Positions 44,754-53,341 are shown, counted from the stretch's first letter. The stretch is 56,981 bases of DNA from Fusicatenibacter sp. (GCA_022766945.1 JALEOU010000025.1:1-56981), one strand, 5' to 3'. Program-made: numbers and translations. The notes: generated by a model from the letters alone, not told the origin.

Positions 44754-46022
44754 TTATCTCTTTTCGTTATAATCTTTAATCGCCTGGAACATTGCCATCA
44801 TATTGTCTGCAGAGGTCTGCCCCTGAATATTGTGTACGGTATTGAATACAAAACCGCCGCCTTTGTTAAAGAGATTCAGGCGTTCTGTTACCTCAGCATA
44901 AACTTCTTCCGGTGTCCCAAATGGCAGTGTCTTCTGTGTATCTACGCCTCCTCCCCAGAATGTAAATTTATCACCCCATTGTTCCTTCAGCATATGACCA
45001 TCCATTCCGTAAGCTGAAAGCTGAACGGGATTAAGAATATCCACGCCCATCTCATAGAAGTCCTGAAGAAATGTCGAAATTGCTCCACAGGAATGATAAA
45101 ACGTCTTCCAGTTTGTATTTTCATGCACCCAGTCATTAATTCTCTTATAATACGGCTTATAAAACTCCCGAAAGCAATCGAGTGACATGAACGGTCCATT
45201 TTGTGTTCCAAAATCCGTTCCGGAGATAATAATTGCCTGGATTTTATCTCCGCATGCCTGCTTAAAAAGTTTTGCATTTTCCAGAGCGACCTCTGTCTGA
45301 TATTCATAAATCTCATGAATATAGTCAGGGCAGATCTTATGTGCCATCATGAAATCCGGAATGTCCCGGATTCCTTTCGGTTCTTTCACATTCGGTCCGG
45401 GAATCATCGCAAAATCTCCCAGACCCGCAAGTGCTCCGCCTCCAATCAACCCATATCCGGTATTATTGTAAAAATAATTACATCTGTCTTCAATTCTTCT
45501 GACCTGTTCGTCTGTCATGATTCCAAAATCGTCTTTGAAATCTTCTCTTCCGCCTCTCGTATCCTCGTCGAATTCAATACTTCCTCTGGTAATATGATCA
45601 AAAAAATATCCATCCTTTGGCATCATGGATGCAGGAGGATAATTCATATCGCCCTGAGCATACAGATATGTGTTTCCCTTTTCGTCTACGGTTGTATTAA
45701 AATCTTCCGGAATCTCTACTTCCAGACCGGACTGCAGTCTCCAGGGCTTCCAGCCCTTGTTTTCAAATCCAAACATCGTCATATTATTTGTGATATCCAC
45801 TACATCGATATTCAGAGCTTGTCTGACATCCTCTTCCACCATTCCCAATAACTGCAGGGGTTCATGAACTTTGATTTTCCGCTCTTCCAGTCCAAGCGCA
45901 GCTCTCAGTTTTGCCAGCGCATTCGCATTAATACCGGTAATGGACGTTGCTCCCATGTCCACAACGACTTTCTCCGGCTCCCGATGATTCAGGGTTTCAA
46001 TTAATCTCTCTCTTGATGTCAA
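44754..46022 (-). CDS. uroporphyrinogen decarboxylase family protein (methyltransferase-like)
   Basis: 422-residue UroD/MtaA-superfamily protein with a roughly 80-residue insertion relative to classical UroD (tyrosine/glycine-rich region, residues 100-200). HSCG gives the His-X-Cys pair seen in MtaA-type methyltransferases, but the third ligand position reads NTVH instead of cysteine. I place the start at a TTG, 8 bases after AAAGGAGG, where the protein begins (M)TSRERLIETL like its relatives. It follows a LacI gene and a LacI-like operator, so control by a sugar-like or aromatic ligand is possible. Substrate unknown. Confidence 0.8.
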   Translation of the reverse strand: MTSRERLIETLNHREPEKVVVDMGATSITGINANALAKLRAALGLEERKIKVHEPLQLLGMVEEDVRQALNIDVVDITNNMTMFGFENKGWKPWRLQSGLEVEIPEDFNTTVDEKGNTYLYAQGDMNYPPASMMPKDGYFFDHITRGSIEFDEDTRGGREDFKDDFGIMTDEQVRRIEDRCNYFYNNTGYGLIGGGALAGLGDFAMIPGPNVKEPKGIRDIPDFMMAHKICPDYIHEIYEYQTEVALENAKLFKQACGDKIQAIIISGTDFGTQNGPFMSLDCFREFYKPYYKRINDWVHENTNWKTFYHSCGAISTFLQDFYEMGVDILNPVQLSAYGMDGHMLKEQWGDKFTFWGGGVDTQKTLPFGTPEEVYAEVTERLNLFNKGGGFVFNTVHNIQGQTSADNMMAMFQAIKDYNEKR

Positions 46023-46044
46023 AATAAAATCCTCCTTTTTGTTC

Positions 46045-46060
46045 CCGTGTCCGCACACGG
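46045..46060 (-). promoter_or_regulatory. LacI-type operator before the UroD-family gene
   Basis: CCGTGT-CCGC-ACACGG is a perfect 6-base inverted repeat just upstream of the ribosome site. Thirteen of 16 bases recur near the lacI start at 47167-47182. Confidence 0.6.
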
Positions 46061-46070
46061 TTTTGATAAT

Positions 46071-46103
46071 ATAATTACTCCTCAAGTGTTAAGGAGTAAT
46101 TAT
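46071..46103. terminator. 12-base perfect inverted repeat between lacI and the UroD-family gene
   Basis: ATAATTACTCCT (46071-46082) and AGGAGTAATTAT (46092-46103) pair exactly around a 9-base loop, 29 bases past the lacI stop. It lacks a clear T-run; it may be a weak terminator or a second regulator site. Confidence 0.45.
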
Positions 46104-46131
46104 TTCCTCATGAATACGGTAAAATTCCAGA

Positions 46132-47157
46132 TCATACGCAGTATTTCGTAACAATTGAAAGCTCTGTATGATTTCGCTCGTTCTCCGGTTTTTCATTCCA
46201 CAGCAGATACTTCGCCAGTATTTCCGTTCCCTCGTAACCTTGCTTATAGGGCTCCTGACATATGGCAGCGATCACTTTCTCATCTTTCAGACCCTTCCTG
46301 ATTGGTTCTGTCAGGTCAAAAGCAAATATGTTCAGTTTTCTTCCGCTTTCCAGTACTGCTTTCATACCGCCTTCATTTCCGGCTCCTGCAAAGCAGATTC
46401 CATCCAGGTCCTTCCTGTTTTGGAGCAGCTCGCTGACAAGCGTGTAGGAAATCCTGTCGCTGTCTTCATTTTGGATGATGTCTGTGATCTCAATCCACGG
46501 AAAATCCTGACGAATTGTCTCTCTAATCCCATAGATTCTCTGTTCCACAGCAAGATTCTTTTCTGAACTGCCGATGATCGCATAGCGTTCTTTCGTGCCT
46601 CTGTTCATCATTCCCATCAGGCCAGCCGCAACAGTTCCACTTTTTCTGTATTCACACCCCACATAAGCCATACGGTCAGAATCAAGCAAATCAGAATTGA
46701 TTGTAACAACTTCAATCCTGTGCTTTTTTAATTCGTTGATTTTCCATATAATTTCCGGTGTGTTGATTGGTGTAAGAACAATTCCCTGCACATGTTCCGA
46801 TACAAGCTGGTCGATCAGTCTGATCTGAAGATCCGTGTTATATCCTTTCATCGTTTTTATGGAACTTTTTAATCCAAATTCTTCAAAGGTATCCAGCGCT
46901 TCCTCAACGCCACGCATCACTTCTCCGAAAAACGGGTTCCCCTCGGAATTCAGAATTACACCGATCTTTTTTGTATTATAACGGTTATCTGCTAATGCCT
47001 TGGCTGCCGGGTTAGGTTTATATCCCAGATCCAAAGCAATTTTTTGTATTCTTTCCTGAACCTCTTTTTTTACTCCGGGGCGATTATTCAGAGCTCTGTC
47101 TACTGTTCCTCTGGAAACACCTGCAAGTTCAGCAATCTGCTTGATTGTAACTTTCAT
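46132..47157 (-). CDS. LacI family transcriptional regulator
   Basis: 341 residues: an N-terminal LacI helix-turn-helix (VTIKQIAELAGVSRGTVDRALNN) with hinge GYKPNPAAKALA, then a periplasmic-binding-protein-like sensor domain of the ribose-binding type. The ligand is not evident. The start is at the ATG after GGAGAACAGGA. It probably regulates itself and the downstream UroD-family gene through the shared operator sequence. Confidence 0.92.
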   Translation of the reverse strand: MKVTIKQIAELAGVSRGTVDRALNNRPGVKKEVQERIQKIALDLGYKPNPAAKALADNRYNTKKIGVILNSEGNPFFGEVMRGVEEALDTFEEFGLKSSIKTMKGYNTDLQIRLIDQLVSEHVQGIVLTPINTPEIIWKINELKKHRIEVVTINSDLLDSDRMAYVGCEYRKSGTVAAGLMGMMNRGTKERYAIIGSSEKNLAVEQRIYGIRETIRQDFPWIEITDIIQNEDSDRISYTLVSELLQNRKDLDGICFAGAGNEGGMKAVLESGRKLNIFAFDLTEPIRKGLKDEKVIAAICQEPYKQGYEGTEILAKYLLWNEKPENERNHTELSIVTKYCV

Positions 47158-47166
47158 TCCTGTTCT

Positions 47167-47182
47167 CCGTGTCCACACACAA
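47167..47182 (-). promoter_or_regulatory. LacI-type operator at the lacI gene
   Basis: Minus strand TTGTGTGTGGACACGG, which shares TGTG and GGACACGG with the operator at 46045-46060. It lies about 10 bases before the lacI start, fitting autorepression. Confidence 0.5.
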
Positions 47183-47409
47183 ATACAATAAATACTATGA
47201 CCGACAACGTAATCAGCTGCTGTCTTTCCCTTTATCCATTATAACTTCCTTCAAATTAGTTTTTTGTTCTTTTAAAGGAATATTGTTTGATTTTTTTTCG
47301 TTCTTTTGCTTTATTTTCATATAAAAATCAACATTTTGTATTTTTTTTAGAAACAGAGGAATAATTTTGCAGAACAATTCCCGATTCTGCAGCAAACATC
47401 TTTTCCTCA

Positions 47410-47778
47410 TCAGGAACCGCTTTTTTCCATACATGCCACCAGTTCCAGAATCGATTCCGCGTATTCCGAAAGTGTCTTTTTCCAGTTCTCCAGGCACACT
47501 TTTCCTTCTTCTGTAATCCTGTATTTTGTCTTATATTTATTTTCTGCTTCTTTGTATTCAAATTGTTCCAGAATTCCACGTTTTTCCATAACCCGAAGAT
47601 ATCGATAAACGCCTGTCACATCTGGCTTCTCTTCCCGAAACATAGAAAAATTGCCGACTCTCTTGTAGATCCCATACCCTGTATCCGGTCCATTCATCAG
47701 GATCAGTAAAATCATAGGCTGTATAAAACGATCCAGATTTGCCCCTTTACAGGCACACTTTTTTTCATCCGTCTTCAT
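47410..47778 (-). CDS. PadR family transcriptional regulator
   Basis: 122 residues. The segment LDRFIQPMILLILMNGPDTGYGIYKRV is the PadR start, followed by TGVYRYLRVMEKRGIL and a wing. An unusual N-terminal CACKG pair of cysteines could bind metal. The C-terminal helix is the dimerisation arm. The start is at the ATG after AAGAAGG; a GTG three codons earlier is possible. It is the last gene of the aquaglyceroporin/G3E operon, 24 bases after DUF5714. Confidence 0.85.
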   Translation of the reverse strand: MKTDEKKCACKGANLDRFIQPMILLILMNGPDTGYGIYKRVGNFSMFREEKPDVTGVYRYLRVMEKRGILEQFEYKEAENKYKTKYRITEEGKVCLENWKKTLSEYAESILELVACMEKSGS

Positions 47779-47802
47779 GGCCGCCACACCTTCTTTTCTT
47801 TC

Positions 47803-48381
47803 TCAAACCTTTTCTCTCAGTGGATAAAAAGGACATTTCTCTTTTTTACATTCTCTGTTGTTGGAATAATAGCGGCAAAGTATTTTTTCCGGTTTTACCA
47901 ATTCCAGAGTAAGGTGTTCCTTTACGATATCCACAGCTTCTTCCAGTGCCAGAAATGTATTTCGTTTGCAGCAGCGAGGGCCTTCTACCGACGCGATTTT
48001 CAGCAAGGATCTTCCGGTTGCTTCATTTACCCACTGCCACGTTGCCTCTGATAACGGAGAAGTATTGGTATAAATGCTTAAGAATATACCTACTCCCACG
48101 CCTGCTCCACAACTTCCATAGTTTCCACAAAAACCACCCAACACTTTTTTGGAACGCCTATCCGCTTCCATCAGCATTTTTTCCAGTTCTTCCTCTGACT
48201 TTTCCTCCATACGGCCACATGCCGTAAGAAGCACCGCCGGAACCAGCAGATGATGAGGAGGGCAATGCATGGGCAGACCTTCCAGATCCATACATTCCAT
48301 GGCCATTTCCCAAATATTTTTCTCTTCTTTCTCCCGGAAAAATTTGAGACATTTCTCGCGTATTGCTGCATAGTAATCCAT
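47803..48381 (-). CDS. DUF5714 protein (cysteine-rich)
   Basis: 192 residues recognised as DUF5714. Ten or more cysteines occur in conserved-looking settings: HCPPHH, LLTACGR, GFCGNYGSCGAG, GPRCCKRN, and a C-terminal CRYYSNNRECKKEKC that resembles a metal or iron-sulfur site. DUF5714 is often found near methyltransferase genes, but its reaction is unknown. It lies 14 bases after the second G3E GTPase and likely works with it in metal or cofactor handling. Confidence 0.8.
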   Translation of the reverse strand: MDYYAAIREKCLKFFREKEEKNIWEMAMECMDLEGLPMHCPPHHLLVPAVLLTACGRMEEKSEEELEKMLMEADRRSKKVLGGFCGNYGSCGAGVGVGIFLSIYTNTSPLSEATWQWVNEATGRSLLKIASVEGPRCCKRNTFLALEEAVDIVKEHLTLELVKPEKILCRYYSNNRECKKEKCPFYPLREKV

Positions 48382-48395
48382 ATTCTTCTCTCCTT

Positions 48396-49322
48396 TTATT
48401 TTGCCATTTCAAAGCTTATGACTTTATTCGGATACCATTTTATTGCTTCTTTGATACTCTTTGCTGCGGGGAGACCGTTTCCTGCCAGAATCACAATTTC
48501 ATTCACGGAAGAGATCTCCTGCTCGTACGGTGTCAGTTTCAATAAATTCCCGACACAATCCAGAAACCAGTTTTTTCCTTCCAGCTGTACAAAGCCTTTC
48601 ACCCGGTAGGTATCCTCCAGAAACATTTCCACAAACTTTTCCAGTTCATAGGGTGTAAACCCATCCGTAATCTTCAGGATATAGCTTCTCAATGTAATAT
48701 CCCTTGTCTGTATCTCCGGTTTCTCCGCCAAAAGCACTGGCTTTTTCATTTTAACCAGCCACTCATCCTGAATTTTCCCAAAACTCGTCTCAAAAATCGG
48801 AAGATCCATTCGGTGGCTAAGAATAGTTCTTCGTACAACCTCCAGCTCTTCCCTGGTCGCCAGGTCTGTTTTATTGATCAGGATCACATCACTTACACTG
48901 ATCTGTTTTTTCACAACAGCAGCCGTCTGGTATACTTTATGGAACCGTTTGGCATCTACAAGGCAGATACTTCCCATATATTCCAGTCCCGGAAATTTTC
49001 CCTCCTGTGCCAGGATTTTGCGAACATTGACTGGATTTGACAATCCGGAAGCCTCAACAATAATGACATCCGGGTTTCCGTGGAGTGCTTTTTGAAGCAC
49101 TGCCTCAAACTGATCCAGTCTGCAGGAACAGAAAATCGAGCCATTATTAATTTCATCCAGCATGGTTCCAAGCTCTTTGAGAAGCTGCCCGTCGATGCCC
49201 TCCTTCCCATATTCATTTACGATCATATGGATCCTTTGTCCTTCAAAAAGCTGGATAAAATTTTTCAGAAAAGTAGTTTTTCCCGCTCCAAGAAAACCTG
49301 TAACCAGGTAAAATTTTGACAT
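48396..49322 (-). CDS. G3E-family GTPase (CobW/P47K), second copy
   Basis: 308 residues. Walker A GFLGAGKTT (9-17), Walker B-like VDVI, and NKTDL for guanine recognition are present. The metal site typical of the family (GCxCC) appears as FCSCRLD with cysteines 65 and 67. G3E GTPases load metals or activate corrinoid and nickel enzymes. The start is at the ATG after AAGGAGAAAAGAA. It sits 14 bases after the first copy. Confidence 0.88.
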   Translation of the reverse strand: MSKFYLVTGFLGAGKTTFLKNFIQLFEGQRIHMIVNEYGKEGIDGQLLKELGTMLDEINNGSIFCSCRLDQFEAVLQKALHGNPDVIIVEASGLSNPVNVRKILAQEGKFPGLEYMGSICLVDAKRFHKVYQTAAVVKKQISVSDVILINKTDLATREELEVVRRTILSHRMDLPIFETSFGKIQDEWLVKMKKPVLLAEKPEIQTRDITLRSYILKITDGFTPYELEKFVEMFLEDTYRVKGFVQLEGKNWFLDCVGNLLKLTPYEQEISSVNEIVILAGNGLPAAKSIKEAIKWYPNKVISFEMAK

Positions 49323-49336
49323 TTCTTTTCTCCTTT

Positions 49337-50437
49337 TCAAACCACGTAATCATATCTGTGAGTTGGATTTGGTCTGCCTGGCTGCAAACATTGCATTTCC
49401 CGAATCTCTGCTTTCACATCGTCCTTTTCCATATTGGAAATTGTTTCCCGAACAGCCCTCTCCAGTTCCATCGGAGATATCTCCACTCTGGCATTCAGCA
49501 CCATGGTCACACAGGGATCTCCATTGGACGCTCCCCTGATTTTCAGAGTTTCTCTCTTTCCCACCACATTGCCGACCACAAAATTGCAGTTTTCCCTGAT
49601 CAATGCTTTGACATGCCCCACCGCCTGGTGTCTGCTGTCAAATCCCTCACTCAGCTCATTCAGAAAATTCTCAAGAACCTCTTTCCAGTCTTTTTCATTC
49701 CCGCCCTTTGTTTGCAATTCAACTGTTGCATTCAGCCATCCAAGTACCGCTTCTCCCTCCGCATAGATCTCATAGTCAATGTCCTCCAGCAAATGAGTGC
49801 CCGCTTTTTCTGAATTTTGTACCACTTCAAGCCAGGATTCGACGTTTTTATCCTCCAGGGCACTCACTGTATAAATCTCTGCTTTTGGAAAGGCAGCCTG
49901 CGCCTTTTCTTTCAATACTTCTACTTTCCTGGAATCCAGAAGATCAATTTTATTAATCAGTATCTGGTCTGCTTCTTCCATCTGTTTTCTCACAATGTAT
50001 GCAGCGCTCTTATGCAGGCCCGAGTTTTTCCCTTCCAGAATGGCTTCCAGCCTTTCTGCATCTGCCATAATACTCAACGGTGCTACAGACAGACTGTCTG
50101 CAAAATGTTCCTTCAGCGGCTGAAGGATTGTAGCTGACAAATCCGTACAGCTTCCAACCGGTTCTGCTACTATCACATCGATTCCCTGACCGGAAATCTG
50201 CTGTATCGCTTCCGTAAATCCATTAAAATTACAGCAAAAACAGCTTCCGCTCACTTCAGAAACTACACCTCCGGTACTTTCCAGAAATGAAGTGTCCACT
50301 AATTCCGAAGCCTGATCATTCGTAATCAGTCCCACCTTTTTCCCTTGCTCTGACAGATGTTTTGCAGCATTCCATAACATGGTCGTTTTACCGGATCCCA
50401 AAAAACCGCCAACCAGTATTATTTTTATCTTCTTCAT
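49337..50437 (-). CDS. G3E-family GTPase (CobW/P47K), first copy
   Basis: 366 residues. Walker A GFLGSGKTT (11-19), EPVGSCTDL as Walker B region, NKIDLL for guanine, and a CFCC metal motif (66-69) as in CobW. A C-terminal CobW_C-like part follows, with HRYDYVV at the end. It overlaps the aquaglyceroporin stop by four bases. The two GTPases differ and are not simple duplicates. The metal or corrinoid target is unknown. Confidence 0.88.
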   Translation of the reverse strand: MKKIKIILVGGFLGSGKTTMLWNAAKHLSEQGKKVGLITNDQASELVDTSFLESTGGVVSEVSGSCFCCNFNGFTEAIQQISGQGIDVIVAEPVGSCTDLSATILQPLKEHFADSLSVAPLSIMADAERLEAILEGKNSGLHKSAAYIVRKQMEEADQILINKIDLLDSRKVEVLKEKAQAAFPKAEIYTVSALEDKNVESWLEVVQNSEKAGTHLLEDIDYEIYAEGEAVLGWLNATVELQTKGGNEKDWKEVLENFLNELSEGFDSRHQAVGHVKALIRENCNFVVGNVVGKRETLKIRGASNGDPCVTMVLNARVEISPMELERAVRETISNMEKDDVKAEIREMQCLQPGRPNPTHRYDYVV

Positions 50438-51236
50438 TTTACCTTCTCCCTTCCCTGCGGTTTATCCATCATGTTTTCCAGGATATGTGTGTATAGAATC
50501 CCCGCTGTAATCGCTCCCAGAATGGGAGATACTATGTACACCCAAAAAAATCCTCCGTGAGCATCCGGGAAAGCTGCGCTTCCCCATCCGAAGATCAGTG
50601 CTACAAGACGAGGTGCAAAATCCCTGGCAGGGTTTAATCCAGCCTGTGTCAGCGGTGCGATCAACACCAGGCAAGTGGTCACACGGTCAGCCCAATGAAC
50701 AGTGGTGTAATCGCATTATCCGGCCTGCCCACATTTGCGCCCTCCGTCAGGGCAAAAATCAGAAACACAAGAACAAACGTGCCAAAAGTCTCTGCAAACA
50801 TTGCATGCCCCATAGAGATTCCGGAAAAAGAATAGTATTCCCCGAACATTTTTGCTGTAGCTGCGGATTCCTGAGAACCACGCACAATTCCCTGTATGGC
50901 CTCTACTTGTGCGATATTGCTTCCGAACAGTCCGTAAACCGTCAGAGCACCCAAAAAAGCTCCACCAAACTGTCCCACCAGATACAGAGGAACATCCCTC
51001 CATGAAAGCCGCCTGCAAAAAGCCATCGCAAGCGTCACTGCCGGATTAAAATGGGCATTGCAGATATTCCTGGTTGCATAAATTGCCAGACACACACCAA
51101 TCCCCCAGACAATGCCAATCTGAAATATTCCATGATACTCATTAAAACATACCGATACCGCTACAGAGCCGCAGCCAAACAGAACAAGAAAAAAAGTACC
51201 GATGAGTTCCCCTGTGCCTTCTCTTAAATAATTCAT
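50434..51236 (-). pseudogene. MIP/aquaglyceroporin split by a frameshift
   Basis: The first part (51236 to 50679) holds the first NPA box (AHFNPAVT) and about five helices. The second part (50682 to 50434) holds the second NPA-type box (GLNPARD) and the last helix. Both are needed for one channel. The frame breaks at GTGTGA: deleting one TG would read GLTV-TTCLVLIAPLTQ, the length of intact relatives. The overlap is also a possible stop/GTG-restart. Glycerol, methanol or a metalloid could be the solute. The start is at the ATG after AAAGGAAAAACGAT. Confidence 0.75.
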
Positions 51237-51297
51237 ATCGTTTTTCCTTTCGTACATGATTCGATGGTTATCATTTGGCCGAAATGATGACATAAAA

Positions 51298-51363
51298 TGC
51301 TTCCTATATGGAGCCGGATATTATTAGACAATGTCTAATAGTTGAAATCCATTATAGGAAGCA
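51298..51363 (-). promoter_or_regulatory. palindromic operator within a stem-loop before the aquaglyceroporin operon
   Basis: TATTAGACA-A-TGTCTAATA (51322-51340) is a perfect 9-base inverted repeat. On the minus strand TTCAAC and TAATAT, 17 bases apart, place it between the promoter boxes. Outside it, TGCTTCCTATA-type arms (51298-51311 and 51349-51363) form a 14-base stem that could end the upstream uroD-trx transcript. A related half-site lies at 52932-52940. Confidence 0.6.
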
Positions 51364-51419
51364 TCTGTCTTTTTTTCTATGAATATTTATCTATTCCTGG
51401 TACTTTTTTTGTTTTTTCG

Positions 51420-52781
51420 TTACAGCACTTCATTAATCGCAGCTTCTAGTTCTTCCTTGGCAGGAACTATGGAACTGAATTTCAGTTTCCCATTGATATA
51501 GATGGCCGGCAGATTCTTAACGCCCATTTTCTTGCAGCGTGCAATGTTTTCTTTCTGAGTAAACTTATACTCAATCATGTCGATCTTATCTCCAAAGGTT
51601 GCTTTTGCCTCATTGGCCGCGCCCATCATATAGGTACATGCTGCGCAAGTAGCAGAATCCAGGGTGAATACCTCCATAAAAGGCTTCTCCAGATGTTCAT
51701 AATCCGGCAGTTCTACCTCGATCTCATCATCTGCGGCCACATAATTCTTCACCATTTCTCTTACTTCGTCCGGATGCGTCACTGCCTGAACCACGCCGAT
51801 GGTGTTCTCCACCGGAACTGCATAGGGCATATCACAGCCTGGTGAAAGAATAAAATTGCGCTTGTCTTCCATGCTGTCCAAAAGATCGATTACATACTTC
51901 ATGTTATCCTGCTGGGTTCCGTGAAGCATAACGGTTGTAAGGGGAATATTGCCGCCAATACATACATTGTAGGAATCCGTAATCTTCTTTGCAGCAAGAA
52001 GATTAACATTTTCATCCACAGAGATGGCATCCGGTTTTGTCTTACACATGACTTCAATATTCCTGGTCGCATCACCGCAGACAAAGAACGAAGAATATGC
52101 ACCTTTCTCACGGATATGGGCAAACAGGTCCGTAAACGGTTTCATCATAAATTCTTCAAAATGGCTGGACGAAATCTGAGAAATCAGCGGGTCAACCACC
52201 GCGATGACATCCATCCCGGCTTCAATATAGTAGTCTGCCATATGCTGAGCCACCTTGCCGCAATATTCCAGAAACTCCTCAACCGCTTCCGGATCATCAA
52301 ACATATCCATGAAAATGTTATTTCCACGGAGATGAGCCGAAAGAGTGAACGGTCCGCAGATCAGTCCATAAAGAGCCGTATCGTCTCCCACGGATTCTTT
52401 TACCCTCTTCATAACGTCCAGAATCATCGGGAGACGTCCGTCTTCTTTGGTGGGGATCGTACATTCACAGGGAGTTACCAGATCTTCATCATCTTCCATA
52501 GGATGTGCGGACACAGAAGGCGGAGCATCGTCAGCCCAGGTAAGTTCACAGCCCAGACATTCTGCTTCAACCTGAAGGTCAAAAATAATCGGAAGTCCTG
52601 ATGGTTTATACAGCTTATGTACCTCCATCAGTGCATTGTAGAGATTATCTCCATTGGAAAGTACTTCTTTTGCATTGCAGTTAATCAGCTGACCGGCATG
52701 TACACCGGCAAAAGGTACCCATGCAACCTGCGGGGTTTCTTCATGTCTTAAAGTTGCTAAAATTAGTTCTTTTGGTGTCAT
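51420..52781 (-). CDS. UroD/MtaA-family methyltransferase-like protein fused to a thioredoxin-like domain
   Basis: 453 residues. Residues 1-350 form a UroD/MtaA TIM barrel with C235 (FVCG) and C316 (SPGCD) at the positions of MtaA zinc ligands, although the histidine two residues before the first cysteine is phenylalanine. Residues 369-453 form a thioredoxin/glutaredoxin-like fold with CAAC (379-382) and the cis-proline P425 in NLPAIYING, close to the MTH895 type. A redox partner fused to a methyltransferase-like enzyme is unusual. The ATG follows AAAGGATATAAAAA. Substrate unknown. Confidence 0.85.
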   Translation of the reverse strand: MTPKELILATLRHEETPQVAWVPFAGVHAGQLINCNAKEVLSNGDNLYNALMEVHKLYKPSGLPIIFDLQVEAECLGCELTWADDAPPSVSAHPMEDDEDLVTPCECTIPTKEDGRLPMILDVMKRVKESVGDDTALYGLICGPFTLSAHLRGNNIFMDMFDDPEAVEEFLEYCGKVAQHMADYYIEAGMDVIAVVDPLISQISSSHFEEFMMKPFTDLFAHIREKGAYSSFFVCGDATRNIEVMCKTKPDAISVDENVNLLAAKKITDSYNVCIGGNIPLTTVMLHGTQQDNMKYVIDLLDSMEDKRNFILSPGCDMPYAVPVENTIGVVQAVTHPDEVREMVKNYVAADDEIEVELPDYEHLEKPFMEVFTLDSATCAACTYMMGAANEAKATFGDKIDMIEYKFTQKENIARCKKMGVKNLPAIYINGKLKFSSIVPAKEELEAAINEVL

Positions 52782-52830
52782 TTTTTATATCCTTTCTTTT
52801 GGAATTTTTCCAGAATTCGTTGATGATTTT

Positions 52831-52858
52831 ATTATAAAATTTATTTTTTAATCGTCAA
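52831..52858 (-). promoter_or_regulatory. promoter of the uroD-trx gene
   Basis: Minus strand TTGACG (52858-52853) and TATAAT (52836-52831) with 16 bases between, 50 bases before the start codon. Confidence 0.65.
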
Positions 52859-52894
52859 TAGGATCGCCGCAAGTGACAAATACTGTCGCAAAAT

Positions 52895-53341
52895 TCAATA
52901 AAAAATCCCAAAAACACAAATCCCTGGACTATGTCTAATAACATCTGTCAGTACAATCATTCCTGTTTTTGTACTTATTTTGGACAGAAAGCGTTTATAT
53001 CTGGTACTGGTTCCTTTATCATCTATTTGTGTTCTCTTTATGCTTTCTTTATAAGCCCTGGGCTTCTGAATTTCCCGAAACAGCTTCTCTCCCGTTTCTG
53101 TAACGGTCACGTAGGTTCCTTCGCTTCCGTTTCCGTCGTAAGTCCACAATACCAGACCACGGTCTTTCAGTTTTTCTACCATTTTGGATGTCTGCCGCAT
53201 TGTCAGCTGCATTTTATCTGACAAATCTTTTAAATAGGTCCGTCCATCCGGATTTGCTGCTTCTTCTCTTTCCGATGCTATGGTATATAAAGCAATATAC
53301 TCCTGAAGTGTCCTTTTACAAAAACTCCAGATGCCAAACAC
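52895..53341 (-). CDS. MarR-like winged-helix regulator
   Basis: 148 residues. The first 95 residues match a clostridial winged-helix group found beside methyltransferase genes: RTLQEYIALYTIA, TYLKDLSDKMQLTMRQTSKMVEKLKDRGLV and the wing EGTYVTVTETGEKL. The last 50 residues look unlike the family and may reflect a frameshift or decay. The start is GTG at 53341 without a clear ribosome site. It may bind the TATTAGACA palindrome upstream of the aquaglyceroporin operon. Confidence 0.65.
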   Translation of the reverse strand: MFGIWSFCKRTLQEYIALYTIASEREEAANPDGRTYLKDLSDKMQLTMRQTSKMVEKLKDRGLVLWTYDGNGSEGTYVTVTETGEKLFREIQKPRAYKESIKRTQIDDKGTSTRYKRFLSKISTKTGMIVLTDVIRHSPGICVFGIFY

